A stretch of DNA of 64,000 bases, taken from assembly GCA_031425525.1 (NCBI GenBank), contig JANPJM010000071.1, positions 18,497-82,496 on the forward strand. The letters run 5' to 3'. This stretch comes from JANNMJ01 sp031425525 (GTDB lineage: Bacteria > Bacteroidota > Bacteroidia > Cytophagales > Hymenobacteraceae). Shown piece by piece: positions 1 through 7,966 of the stretch. The notes under the pieces were generated by a model. That model was not told the DNA's origin and ran no database searches. It saw nothing but the letters and a program-made list of their open reading frames with translations. The position numbers were made by a program, and so were the translations under genes. The stretch's first letter is position 1, and every line of letters begins with the position of its first letter.

Positions 1-680
1 GCGGTTTGCAACTCGAAGATGGTGAACTCGCGGCTCATCCCGACGGCCGCCAGTACGGCGTTTTGGTCGATGATCTGGCCGGTGGGCAGCCCCGTCAGCA
101 GCTTTTCGACTTCCGACGCCAGCCGCGCCAAATCAGTCCCGGCGCGCTGCACGAGCAGTAGTACGGCATCCGGCGAAATGGTGGCCCCGCGCCCCTTCAC
201 GTACGCCGACAGCCAGGCGGGCACCTGGTTTTCGTAGAGCTTTTTGGTGGTGAGCAGCACTGTGGAAGCCGATTTTTCCACCGCCTTCGCGAGCGCCTTG
301 CGGCCGTCGAGCGTTTTGTGCTTGTGGCACAGCACCAGCACGGTGGTGGGCTGCGGCTGCTCCAGGTATCGCACCAGCAGCTTTAGGCCGGGGTCGCGCT
401 CCAGGTCTACGACGGTCTGCGCCTCCCGTACGATCACGACCGACCGGTCGGCCATCATCGGGTACCGCCGCGCATTGCCCAAGATGGTCGCCACATCGGC
501 GTCGCGCCCATACAGCACTACTTGGTTAAAACCGCGCTCGTGTTCGGCTAGAGCGTGCGCTTCGATGTAATCGGCTACGCGGTCGATCTCGAACGGCTCC
601 TCCCCTTGCAGCACGTACACCGGCGCGTATCGGCCGGCGCGTAAGTCTTGCAAAATCTGGTCGGCGGTTTGAGTTGGCAC
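1..680 (-). CDS. holA: DNA polymerase III delta subunit, 3' end cut by window edge
   Basis: This encodes the clamp-loader delta subunit, which opens the sliding clamp during DNA replication. About 226 residues are visible and the gene runs off the left edge, so the C-terminus is missing. The N-terminus reads GRYAPVYVLQGEEPFEIDRV, followed by a segment with FNQVVLYGRDADVATIL and ARRYPMMADRSVVIVREAQ, matching Bacteroidota HolA. The later TVLLTTKKLYENQVPAWL belongs to the AAA-like region. The start is GTG at 680; there is no ATG nearby in frame and the family's N-terminus aligns here. It is divergent from the next gene across an AT-rich spacer. The family is clear; only the start is uncertain. 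Confidence 0.9.
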   Translation of the reverse strand, partial: MPTQTADQILQDLRAGRYAPVYVLQGEEPFEIDRVADYIEAHALAEHERGFNQVVLYGRDADVATILGNARRYPMMADRSVVIVREAQTVVDLERDPGLKLLVRYLEQPQPTTVLVLCHKHKTLDGRKALAKAVEKSASTVLLTTKKLYENQVPAWLSAYVKGRGATISPDAVLLLVQRAGTDLARLASEVEKLLTGLPTGQIIDQNAVLAAVGMSREFTIFELQT

Positions 681-885
681 GGCGAGTTTAGCGGGCTTGT
701 GAAAAGCGGGTGTTGGGTTGCAAAGCTACCCGTTGCTTGCTGCTTTTGGCAGGTTTGGGGTTTGTTTTGTTTGGATTTTTATTTATTATGTTAATTAAAA
801 AATTACTTAACGGCCCGATGTGGCGAACTCGGTCATCGAAATCCAAACTTTCATTGCAATTGCTTATATATTATATATCTCATTG

Positions 886-951
886 TCCGACTGAACGGAG
901 GCGAAGCCCGCATGACGCGCGCAAAGCGGGCTTCGACTCCGCTCAGCCGGA
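886..951. repeat. Imperfect inverted repeat in AT-rich spacer
   Basis: Two 26-nt arms (886-911 and 926-951) are reverse complements with about three mismatches. The right arm contains CTTCGACTCCGCTCAGCC, a word I recognise as widespread in intergenic hairpins of Bacteroidota. The rest of the 681-969 spacer (for example 770-885) is strikingly AT-rich and shows no gene. The repeat could be a palindromic intergenic element or a terminator; there is no T-tract directly after either arm. Confidence 0.6.
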
Positions 952-1062
952 CAGTGCGCAGTAGGCTTCATGAATTTACTTCAGCACCCTCAACCACCAT
1001 CATCCATCCACCAACTCTATTCAAAACAACCACTAATTTCAGCCGATTGCGTATGCGGCGCC

Positions 1063-2340
1063 GTGAAGCGCACATACCTCTTGATTCTTTGCTATTGGCT
1101 GCTCACCGGCCACCATCCGGCGCGTGCCTATTCCGTGCTGACGCATCAGGCGACGGTCGATTCGGCGTGGAAAGATTGTTTGCTGCCGGCGCTGCTTCGT
1201 CGTTATCCTGGTGCAACCGCAGATGAGCAACGCGAGGCGCGGGGCTTCGCGTATGGCGGCGCCATCATCCAGGATATGGGGTATTACCCGCTGGGGGCGC
1301 ATTTTTTCACGAACCTGACGCATTATGTGCGCACCGGCACGTTTGTGCGCAACCTACTCGACGAGGCCCAGAACCGGGAAGAGTTCGCGTTTGCCCTCGG
1401 CGCATTAGCCCACTACACCGGCGACAACCACGGGCATTCGGCGGGTACCAACCGGGCGATGGCGTCGATTTACCCCGAACTGGCGAAGAAGTTTGGGCCA
1501 GTCATCACCTACGAAGAAGCGCCGATTGAGCATACGCAGGTCGAGTTTTCTTTTGATGTGGTGCAGGTGGCGGCGGGACGCTACAAATCAGAAGCTTATC
1601 ACGATTTCATTGGTTTTCGGGTAGCTAAAGCCGTTTTAGAGCGTGCCTTTCGGCGCACTTACGGGCTGGAGTTGGGGCAGGTGTTCGTCAATGTCGATTT
1701 GGCAATCAGTTCGTACCGATTTGCCGTTTCGCAGCTCATTCCGCAACTGACGCGCGCGGCGTGGCATTATCAGCGGCGCAACATCAGCCGGTTGAGCAAG
1801 CGCGCCCGCAAACGCGATGCGATGTACAAGTATTCGGCGCGCGAGTTTCGGAAGGAGTTTGGCGACAAATACGAGCGGCCGGGATTTTTCGCGCGGCGGC
1901 TGTCGGGCATTTTTCGGGTGTTGCCGAAGCTTGGGCCGTTGCAACCGTTTGCGTTCAAGGTACCGACGCCCGAAGCGGAGAAACTGTTTCGGGCGTCGTT
2001 TTCGCAAACCCGCGCGCGGTACTGCGACCTGCTCACCGAGCAGACCCGGCCGGCGGCTCCTCCCCTCCCCAACACAGGTTTCGATACCGGCAAACCCACC
2101 GCACCCGGCGAATACGCCCTCACCGACGAGACGTACACGGAGTTGCTGCTCAAGCTCGAAAAACGCGATTACGAGACGCTAGCACCCGGTTTGCGCGCCG
2201 ACCTGCTGCGTTTTTTCAGTAGCGGTCCCACCAAAGCCGACAAAAAGCCCGAAAAAACCATCGAAGCCGTAGCGCTCCTACGCGAAGCTCCGGCAACGCC
2301 CAATACCTCACCCAAAACCGCCGAACCAGATAAGAAATAG
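1063..2340 (+). CDS. Secreted zinc-dependent phospholipase C-like protein
   Basis: The protein resembles the zinc-dependent phospholipase C / S1-P1-type fold family. Mature residues start near YSVLTHQA, and histidine-rich motifs follow: GAHFFTNLTHY and ALAHYTGDNHGHSAG, which fit zinc ligands. A signal peptide is visible (VKRTYLLILCYWLL...HPARA, cleaved before YSVLT). I prefer the GTG start at 1063 because it puts the signal peptide at the N-terminus; an in-frame ATG at 970 would add 31 residues of low-complexity sequence. The C-terminal 70 residues are Pro/Lys-rich and look disordered. The substrate is unknown. It is followed after 43 nt by a membrane glycosyltransferase on the same strand. 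Confidence 0.72.
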   Translation: MKRTYLLILCYWLLTGHHPARAYSVLTHQATVDSAWKDCLLPALLRRYPGATADEQREARGFAYGGAIIQDMGYYPLGAHFFTNLTHYVRTGTFVRNLLDEAQNREEFAFALGALAHYTGDNHGHSAGTNRAMASIYPELAKKFGPVITYEEAPIEHTQVEFSFDVVQVAAGRYKSEAYHDFIGFRVAKAVLERAFRRTYGLELGQVFVNVDLAISSYRFAVSQLIPQLTRAAWHYQRRNISRLSKRARKRDAMYKYSAREFRKEFGDKYERPGFFARRLSGIFRVLPKLGPLQPFAFKVPTPEAEKLFRASFSQTRARYCDLLTEQTRPAAPPLPNTGFDTGKPTAPGEYALTDETYTELLLKLEKRDYETLAPGLRADLLRFFSSGPTKADKKPEKTIEAVALLREAPATPNTSPKTAEPDKK

Positions 2341-2383
2341 TTGTTGGTGGCGCCAAGTCTGCAACCCGCGCGCCGAAGTATTT

Positions 2384-4003
2384 TTGGGCGTGCCGATTAC
2401 CGTTTTATCCACCCTACCTACCCGCGCCCGTTCTTGGCCGATTGCTGCCCTGATTGCGGGGTTAGTACTCGGCAAACTGGCGCTGCACTTGCTCAGCGCG
2501 ACCGGCTATGGTCTGCACCGCGACGAATTTTTATACCTCGAAATGGGCCGCCATTTGGCGTGGGGCTATAAAGAGGTTCCGCCGGAATTGGCCGTATTTG
2601 CCGCGCTGAGCCGGTGGCTGGGCGGTTCGGCGCTGGCCGTGCGGCTCTGGCCGGCGCTATTCGGCGCGGTCACCGTGGGGCTGGTGTGTTGGCTGGTGCG
2701 CGAGCTTCGCGGCGGGCCGTGGGCGGTGCTGGCGGCAGGACTAGCCACGGCGGTCACGCCGATTTTTCTGGTAATGCACCACCTCTTTCAGCCCAACTTC
2801 CTCGACGTGTTTTGGTGGACGTTGTATGGCTGTCTGCTCGTGCGGTTCCGCCACGCGCCGCAGCCAGGGTTGGTGTTGTTACTGGGCGTGGCCGTCGGGT
2901 TGGGCATGCTGGCGAAATACGGGACGGTGTTCTACGTTTTAGCCTTGTTGCCAATCATTATGATTAGCAGTGAATGGCGAAGCTGGTTGTTGAGCCGGTG
3001 GGGGCTGGCGGCGACGGGCGCAGCATTAGTCGTTCTACTGCCGAACATTATCTGGCAAATTCAGCACGATTGGCCGGTGGCGGGACATATGGCAGCCCTG
3101 CGCCGCAACCAACTTGGGCACGTCGCGGCGAGCGATTTCCTCCTCGACCAGCTCGGCATGACCATTCCCGGCTTCCTGCTGTGGCTCGGCGCACTGGTCT
3201 TCACCCTTACCAGAACCGGACGGCCATATCAGTTTCTGAGTCTGACGTTTATCGTATTAATTTTGCTCTTGCTAGCGACCCACGGCAAAAACTATTACAC
3301 GGCTGGCATCTACCCTTGCCTACTAGCGCTGGGCGCCGTGGCGTGGGAGCGCTGGCTGACCATTACCAGCCCCAATGCCTGGCGTCGCGCTGTGGGGGTC
3401 GTCGGCCGCATCGGGCTGCTCGCACTGATGCCGCTGACCGTGGCCCGCGTACTACCCGCGTTGGTACCCGTACTGCCGTTGCCCCGGTTGGCTACCTACA
3501 TCACGGCGCTGGTGCGCGACAGCCCACAATTTGAAGGGTTGGTGCGCTGGGAAGATGGCGAGCTGCACAGCTTGCCCCAAGATGTAGCCGATATGCGCGG
3601 CTGGCCCGAGTATGCTTCGCTGACGGCCCGCGCCTGGGCGCGCCTCTCCCCCGCCGAGCGCGCCAACTGCCTGATCGTGGGCAGCAACTATGGCCCGGCG
3701 GGCGCCTGCAACTGGTACGGCGCGGGGCTGGGGCTCCCCCCCGCTCACTCAACCAACGGCTCGTTCTCGTTGTGGTGGCCCGAACCGCTGCCCGACCCCA
3801 CGGCCGTCATCTACCTCACCGAAGACGACGAGGCGCCCGATGCCGGCGCGTGGTTCAGGCAAGTGGAAGCGGTGGGCAGCATCCGCGACCCGTACGCCCG
3901 CTGCCGGGGCGGGCGCGTGTGGCTGTTGCGCGGGCCGAAGCCGGGCGTGGGGCCGTGGGTGCGCAGCCGGGTAGCTGAGACAAAAGCGGGATTTGAAGGA
4001 TGA
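2384..4003 (+). CDS. Glycosyltransferase family 39 membrane protein (PMT_2 type)
   Basis: This is a polytopic inner-membrane glycosyltransferase of the ArnT/PMT superfamily, which moves sugars from lipid carriers to lipid or protein acceptors on the periplasmic side. The first periplasmic loop carries HRDEFLYLEMGRHL with the acidic pair D47-E48 expected for the catalytic region. About ten hydrophobic helices follow (for example LVLLLGVAVGLGMLAKYG). A soluble C-terminal domain of about 150 residues ends the protein (WPEYASLTARAW..., then CLIVGSNYGPAGACNWYG). Its total of 539 aa is typical. The start is TTG 2384 or GTG 2390. The acceptor cannot be inferred from the context. Confidence 0.82.
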   Translation: MGVPITVLSTLPTRARSWPIAALIAGLVLGKLALHLLSATGYGLHRDEFLYLEMGRHLAWGYKEVPPELAVFAALSRWLGGSALAVRLWPALFGAVTVGLVCWLVRELRGGPWAVLAAGLATAVTPIFLVMHHLFQPNFLDVFWWTLYGCLLVRFRHAPQPGLVLLLGVAVGLGMLAKYGTVFYVLALLPIIMISSEWRSWLLSRWGLAATGAALVVLLPNIIWQIQHDWPVAGHMAALRRNQLGHVAASDFLLDQLGMTIPGFLLWLGALVFTLTRTGRPYQFLSLTFIVLILLLLATHGKNYYTAGIYPCLLALGAVAWERWLTITSPNAWRRAVGVVGRIGLLALMPLTVARVLPALVPVLPLPRLATYITALVRDSPQFEGLVRWEDGELHSLPQDVADMRGWPEYASLTARAWARLSPAERANCLIVGSNYGPAGACNWYGAGLGLPPAHSTNGSFSLWWPEPLPDPTAVIYLTEDDEAPDAGAWFRQVEAVGSIRDPYARCRGGRVWLLRGPKPGVGPWVRSRVAETKAGFEG

Positions 4004-4048
4004 GGCGGTTAGTCGGGCGGTTAGTCGGGGTTAGCAACGGTGTAACCT

Positions 4049-4255
4049 GGATTATGGCCAACTCGTGCCGGATGCTGCGCCCGGTTGAGGGGCTTCGGCG
4101 CGGCGCCCGGGCTTGGCAGCCCCACCACGGGTAAGCAACTCGAGCCGGTGCCGTTAGGCGCGGGGCTGGTCGTGCGTCGCTATTTGACGGCCGAATGCTA
4201 CGAGCCGCTTATCTACCGCAAACGCGTTAGCCGACTGCTAGCCGCCAAAATATAA
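4049..4255 (+). pseudogene. Decayed partial copy of the small membrane protein gene at 15456
   Basis: The DNA here matches the 3' half of the gene at 15456-15863. CTGGATTAtGGCCAACTCGT here corresponds to ctggattacggccaactcgt there, and further on CCGGTGCCGTTaGGCGCGGG is shared. The reading frame is broken, and a readable tail (TTGKQLEPVPLGAGLVV) ends at the TAA at 4253. It sits directly before a terminator hairpin like the one that follows the intact copy. The remainder of 4004-4364 holds nothing else recognisable. Confidence 0.7.
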
Positions 4256-4283
4256 AGCGCCGCCTCACCGGGGCAGCGCTTTT
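4254..4283 (-). terminator. Terminator hairpin, repeated element copy 1
   Basis: AAAGCGC and GCGCTTTT arms flank a CACCGGGG-containing loop. Reading the minus strand, the hairpin follows the fibre gene (stop at 4365) and leads into a T-rich stretch, as an intrinsic terminator would. Similar hairpins lie at 7825 and 15879, each downstream of a fibre gene or relic. A CCCGTTCGG word follows each hairpin at about 30-50 nt. Confidence 0.7.
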
Positions 4284-4364
4284 GCGCCACCCCGCCCCTG
4301 CCCGTTCGGGGGAGGCTGGGGCGGAGACGGGGTTCGTTTAGGGTGGGTGGGTCGGCGCGGGGCG

Positions 4365-7300
4365 CTACGGGCGGGCCGCTTGCACCCCGGCGCTTTCGAG
4401 AGCGCGCAGCCGAGCATCGAGGCGCTGGGCCGCAGCTTCGGCGCGGTCGAGGCGGGCGCGGTCGATGGCCGACTGTGCGCGCAGGGCGGCATTATCGACC
4501 CGGAGCTGCTGTACGAGCCGCGCCAGCTCCTGGGTAGCGCTCACGTTGAGCATACCCAGGGCTTCGTAATCAACGGCGCGCACGTCGGGGTGTTCGAGGC
4601 CGTAGACGAAGATTTCGGCGGGCGTGGCGGCCAAGGGTTGCGCGCCGCGCACGGTCAGACGGGTGGCGCCGGGCGCAGCAGCCCGCGCCACCGTACCCAC
4701 CTCCTCGCCGGCCGGGCCAATCAGCTTCAGGCGCTGGCCCACGGTGGCGCCTTCGGGCAGGGCGGCGGGTAACGTCAGCGTCAGCAGCGAATCGGCTTCG
4801 GCGCGCGCCCTGGTGGCCACGGCGTACACGTCGGGCAGGAAGCCGGTTTGCTGCAGCACGGCCTGCGGGAAGACGGCTTCCACCTCCTGGGCGATGACCT
4901 TCTTGAACCGGCGGTCGCCGAAAGTAGCCCGGTCCCGCATTTCGTAATTCGTAATGCGTAATTGATTCACCAGGGCCAGGTCGGCGGCGTTGTCAGTCAG
5001 GCCGATGATAGTTTTCAGGCGCCGGTCCGAAGTGGCGTTGAATTCCGTGGCCACCACCCGACCGTTGGCGCGGATGCTGACGTTGAGCGGATTGGTCGAA
5101 GTACCGGCGACGGCGCTGGTGCCGGTGTAGGCGAAAAAGGCGAAGCTACCCGTCAGGCTGGCGCCGCCGAAAAACTCGGCCAGGCCGTCGGCATTGAGGC
5201 GCACGGCATCGGTCAGGGTGCCGGCATTGGTGGTGCGGAGCGTCAGGCCCAGGTTGGTGGCGGCCGTAGGGTTGGGTACCCGCGCCTGGATAAAGGTCTG
5301 CCCGGTGGTGCCGTTGTACGGAGCCAGCCAGAGATGCCCCGGCAGAAACACGCTCTGCGCGGTGCCGTTGTCGGGATCATCGACAAGGTACACGTCGCCG
5401 GGACCGTCCACATCGAATTTGCCGCGCGGGTTCGTCGTGCCAATGCCCACATCGCCATCCGCTCCGATCCGCAGCCGCACGGTGCTGTTAGTGGCCAGAT
5501 CCAGGTCGCCGGAGGGGTACTGGTTAGTCAGCGTCAGCGTCGTATTGCCGTTGCTGCCGTAGCCCAGCCACGCCTTACGGCCGTTGGCGACGCCCTCCGG
5601 GAACCACTCCTGGTACACGTGCGAGCCGGTGCCGGCACCTACCAGCCGGAGCGCGGCGGCCCCGCTTTCAAACTGCCCGGCGCCCAGCACGTGCAGCTTC
5701 TGGGCGGGCGTAGGCGCCCCACTGGACAGGCCGATGCCGAAATTACCGGTGGGGCCGTCGAGCGTCAGCCCCCGCTGGGAGATGATGCCGCCCGTGCCGG
5801 GGTAAATCAGCAGCTTATTGGCGCCTTCGCCGTTGCTGGCGCCGCTGCTGATGAACTGGAAACCGCCGCCGCCGGTGCTGGTATTGGTCAGGTTGAGCCA
5901 GGTGCCGGTGGCATTGGAGCTGGTCAGGCGCTGGATCACGTAGTCGGTGCCGGCCACTTCCAGCTTGAACGTGGCCGGGGCCGTGCCGATGCCCACCTTA
6001 CCCGTGGGCCGGTAGAGGTCGGCCAGGCCGGGGCCGGTGCGCCGCCAGGGCAGGTCGCGCCAGGCGGTCTGCCCGACGGCGGTTTGCGTCAGCACCTGCT
6101 CCGGGGTGCCCCCGGCGGCGGGCAGCGTGTAGGGCACCTGGTTATTGGAAAACCGGAAGACCGGCACGCGGGCGAGACTGGAACCGAAAGCCAGATCGCA
6201 CCCCACGATGCCAGCCGTCGTGGACACGGCCTCCAGTTGCGAACCATAACTGGTGCTGCGGTGCGCCACGACATCGAACGGGCCGACGGTGGCGGCATTA
6301 TCGAAACAGTACTGTAGCAGCAGGTTCGAGGTACCGTCCCAGACGAAGGGCTGCGCGAACAGAATCTCGTTCCAGCCCACGGCAGTCGTGTAAGAACCCG
6401 TGTACACCACCGTGGCGGGCGCCGCCACGAACACGCCCGTGGCCAGGGCCGTGAACACCGTGGCTCCAAGCCGCACCACCACATTACTGAACGCGCCGGT
6501 GGTGTTCTTGGTGATGATTTGCGTGGCCACGCTCGTCAGCGGGCCGGGCTGCACCCCGGCGGCCGTCAGCTCGCTGGCCCGCAACAGGTACTGGTAGCGG
6601 GCGTCGGTGAACGAGCCGGAAACGAAGGGGTCGGCCTGGGTCTGGTCCTGGGTGCCCACCACCACCGCCGTAGCGGACGCCGGGTCGCCGACGGTCAGGC
6701 CCGCCCCGGGGGTGTAGGCCAGGCCGTTGGTCCAGACCGCCGGGTCCGGGCCGGTGCCGGTGGCCGGGCCGCCCACCAGCACCTGGCCGGGCATTGGGCT
6801 GCCGGCGGGCAGCACGTAGCCGCGCGAGCCGGGCGTGAACCGGTAGATCGGCACCTGGGTCACGGCGCTGGCACTCGGCGCCGCGCAGCCCGCGAAGCCG
6901 TTGCTGATGCTGGTGACGATTTGCTGGGCGATGTAAGACGTCAGACGCGCCCGTATCTGGTCGGACGCGGAGGTGAGGGTATTATCGAAACACGTCTGCA
7001 CCAACAGGTTCGAGGTGCCGTCCCAGACGAACGGCTGGCTGAAGGGGAGGCTGTTCCAGCCCAGGGCGGTGGTATAATCCCCGCTGTACACCGTCGTGAG
7101 CGGGACGGCCGGGAAGGCGCCGCTCGCCAGCACGGTCAGGGCCGTGGGGCCGAGCTGTACCATAAAATTCCGGTAGGGCTGGGTCGAATTTTTGGCGATT
7201 ACCTCCAGGTCCAGCGCCAGCAGCGGCCCGGCTGTCAGCCCGGCCGCCGTCAGGTCGGCGGCCCGGAGCAGCGCCACGCTGCGCATATCGGTGAACTGGC

Positions 7301-7655
7301 CGATGAACGGCGTGGACACGGTCAGATTCGACGTGCCCACCGTAACCGGCGCCAGCGGCTGGTTGGCGCCCGTGGTCAGGCCCAGGCCGGGCGCGAAGCG
7401 GAGGCCCGTGGACCAGCGGAGCGAAGCGCCGCCGGCGGGGTCGGTGAGCAGCAGCTCGCCGGGGGCGCCCTTCTGGGCGGGCAGCGCATAGTCGCCCACC
7501 TGCACGCCGTAGCGGAACCGCGCGCCGCCCTGCACGGTCAGGGTCGAATCCGGGGTGGTGGTGCCGATGCCCACCTTCTGGGCCTGAACATCAGCGGCGA
7601 ACAGGAGCAAGCCGAGCAGGGCGGCTCCCAAGCGAAAAGCGAAAATGTGCGTCAT
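4365..7655 (-). CDS. Secreted fibre-like protein 1 with S74 self-cleaving chaperone domain
   Basis: This 1096-aa secreted protein starts at ATG 7655, which places the signal peptide (MTHIFAFRLGAALLGLLLFA...VQA) at the N-terminus. After it comes QKVGIGTTTPDSTLTVQGG, the hallmark start of Bacteroidota fibre-like proteins. Two homologous modules of about 220 residues follow, each with PFVWDGTSNLL and a cysteine pair. The C-terminus is a peptidase S74 intramolecular chaperone. It begins with SDRRLK near residue 876, where the Ser and Lys five apart form the autocleavage dyad of phage tailspikes, and ends in a coiled coil (ELARLVQQLRVDNAALRAQ). The family predicts trimeric fibres whose chaperone releases itself. 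It is the second gene after fibre 2 on the same strand. Confidence 0.85.
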   Translation of the reverse strand: MTHIFAFRLGAALLGLLLFAADVQAQKVGIGTTTPDSTLTVQGGARFRYGVQVGDYALPAQKGAPGELLLTDPAGGASLRWSTGLRFAPGLGLTTGANQPLAPVTVGTSNLTVSTPFIGQFTDMRSVALLRAADLTAAGLTAGPLLALDLEVIAKNSTQPYRNFMVQLGPTALTVLASGAFPAVPLTTVYSGDYTTALGWNSLPFSQPFVWDGTSNLLVQTCFDNTLTSASDQIRARLTSYIAQQIVTSISNGFAGCAAPSASAVTQVPIYRFTPGSRGYVLPAGSPMPGQVLVGGPATGTGPDPAVWTNGLAYTPGAGLTVGDPASATAVVVGTQDQTQADPFVSGSFTDARYQYLLRASELTAAGVQPGPLTSVATQIITKNTTGAFSNVVVRLGATVFTALATGVFVAAPATVVYTGSYTTAVGWNEILFAQPFVWDGTSNLLLQYCFDNAATVGPFDVVAHRSTSYGSQLEAVSTTAGIVGCDLAFGSSLARVPVFRFSNNQVPYTLPAAGGTPEQVLTQTAVGQTAWRDLPWRRTGPGLADLYRPTGKVGIGTAPATFKLEVAGTDYVIQRLTSSNATGTWLNLTNTSTGGGGFQFISSGASNGEGANKLLIYPGTGGIISQRGLTLDGPTGNFGIGLSSGAPTPAQKLHVLGAGQFESGAAALRLVGAGTGSHVYQEWFPEGVANGRKAWLGYGSNGNTTLTLTNQYPSGDLDLATNSTVRLRIGADGDVGIGTTNPRGKFDVDGPGDVYLVDDPDNGTAQSVFLPGHLWLAPYNGTTGQTFIQARVPNPTAATNLGLTLRTTNAGTLTDAVRLNADGLAEFFGGASLTGSFAFFAYTGTSAVAGTSTNPLNVSIRANGRVVATEFNATSDRRLKTIIGLTDNAADLALVNQLRITNYEMRDRATFGDRRFKKVIAQEVEAVFPQAVLQQTGFLPDVYAVATRARAEADSLLTLTLPAALPEGATVGQRLKLIGPAGEEVGTVARAAAPGATRLTVRGAQPLAATPAEIFVYGLEHPDVRAVDYEALGMLNVSATQELARLVQQLRVDNAALRAQSAIDRARLDRAEAAAQRLDARLRALESAGVQAARP

Positions 7656-7824
7656 CGGGCGAAATGGATAGGGCGGAAACAGGGCCCAAATTAACCCACG
7701 CCCCCGACGCGTCGCCCGCAAAAAGGGGGTAAAATGCCTTTTCAGGGGTGTGAATGGGGCCGACCGCCAATCACCGGCACCAATGGATCTTGCCTTGGCC
7801 ATTTGGAATTGAAAGCCCCTAAAA

Positions 7825-7853
7825 AAAGCGCCGCCCCACCGGAGCGACGCTTT
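7825..7853 (-). terminator. Terminator hairpin, repeated element copy 2
   Basis: On the minus strand the hairpin AAAGCGTCGCTCCGG...GGCGGCGCTTT is followed by seven T residues. It lies 115 nt past the stop of fibre 2 and before the start of fibre 1. It shares GGAGCGACGCTTT and a nearby CCCGTTCGG with copy 3 at 15879. Confidence 0.8.
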
Positions 7854-7966
7854 CCGACCCTCCCTCACCGCGAGCCCGTTCGGTCGGAAGGCGGCGGGGG
7901 GAGGGGGCTACTTGTTTCGGGTTTCTCGTTTTAGTTGAAGTGGGTTCCCAACCAGCATCCAAACTC

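Noticed and set aside
4962..7694. Long plus-strand open frames opposite fibre 1 (for example 4962-6317, 6519-7694)
   Set aside because: They are antisense to the fibre gene in GC-rich DNA, lack any domain, and read as Arg/Gly/Ala-rich filler.
7656..7760. A further copy of the dyad operator upstream of fibre 1 (CCCCTGAAAAGG on the minus strand)
   Set aside because: Only half of the dyad matches and the spacing to the promoter is off by about 5 nt.
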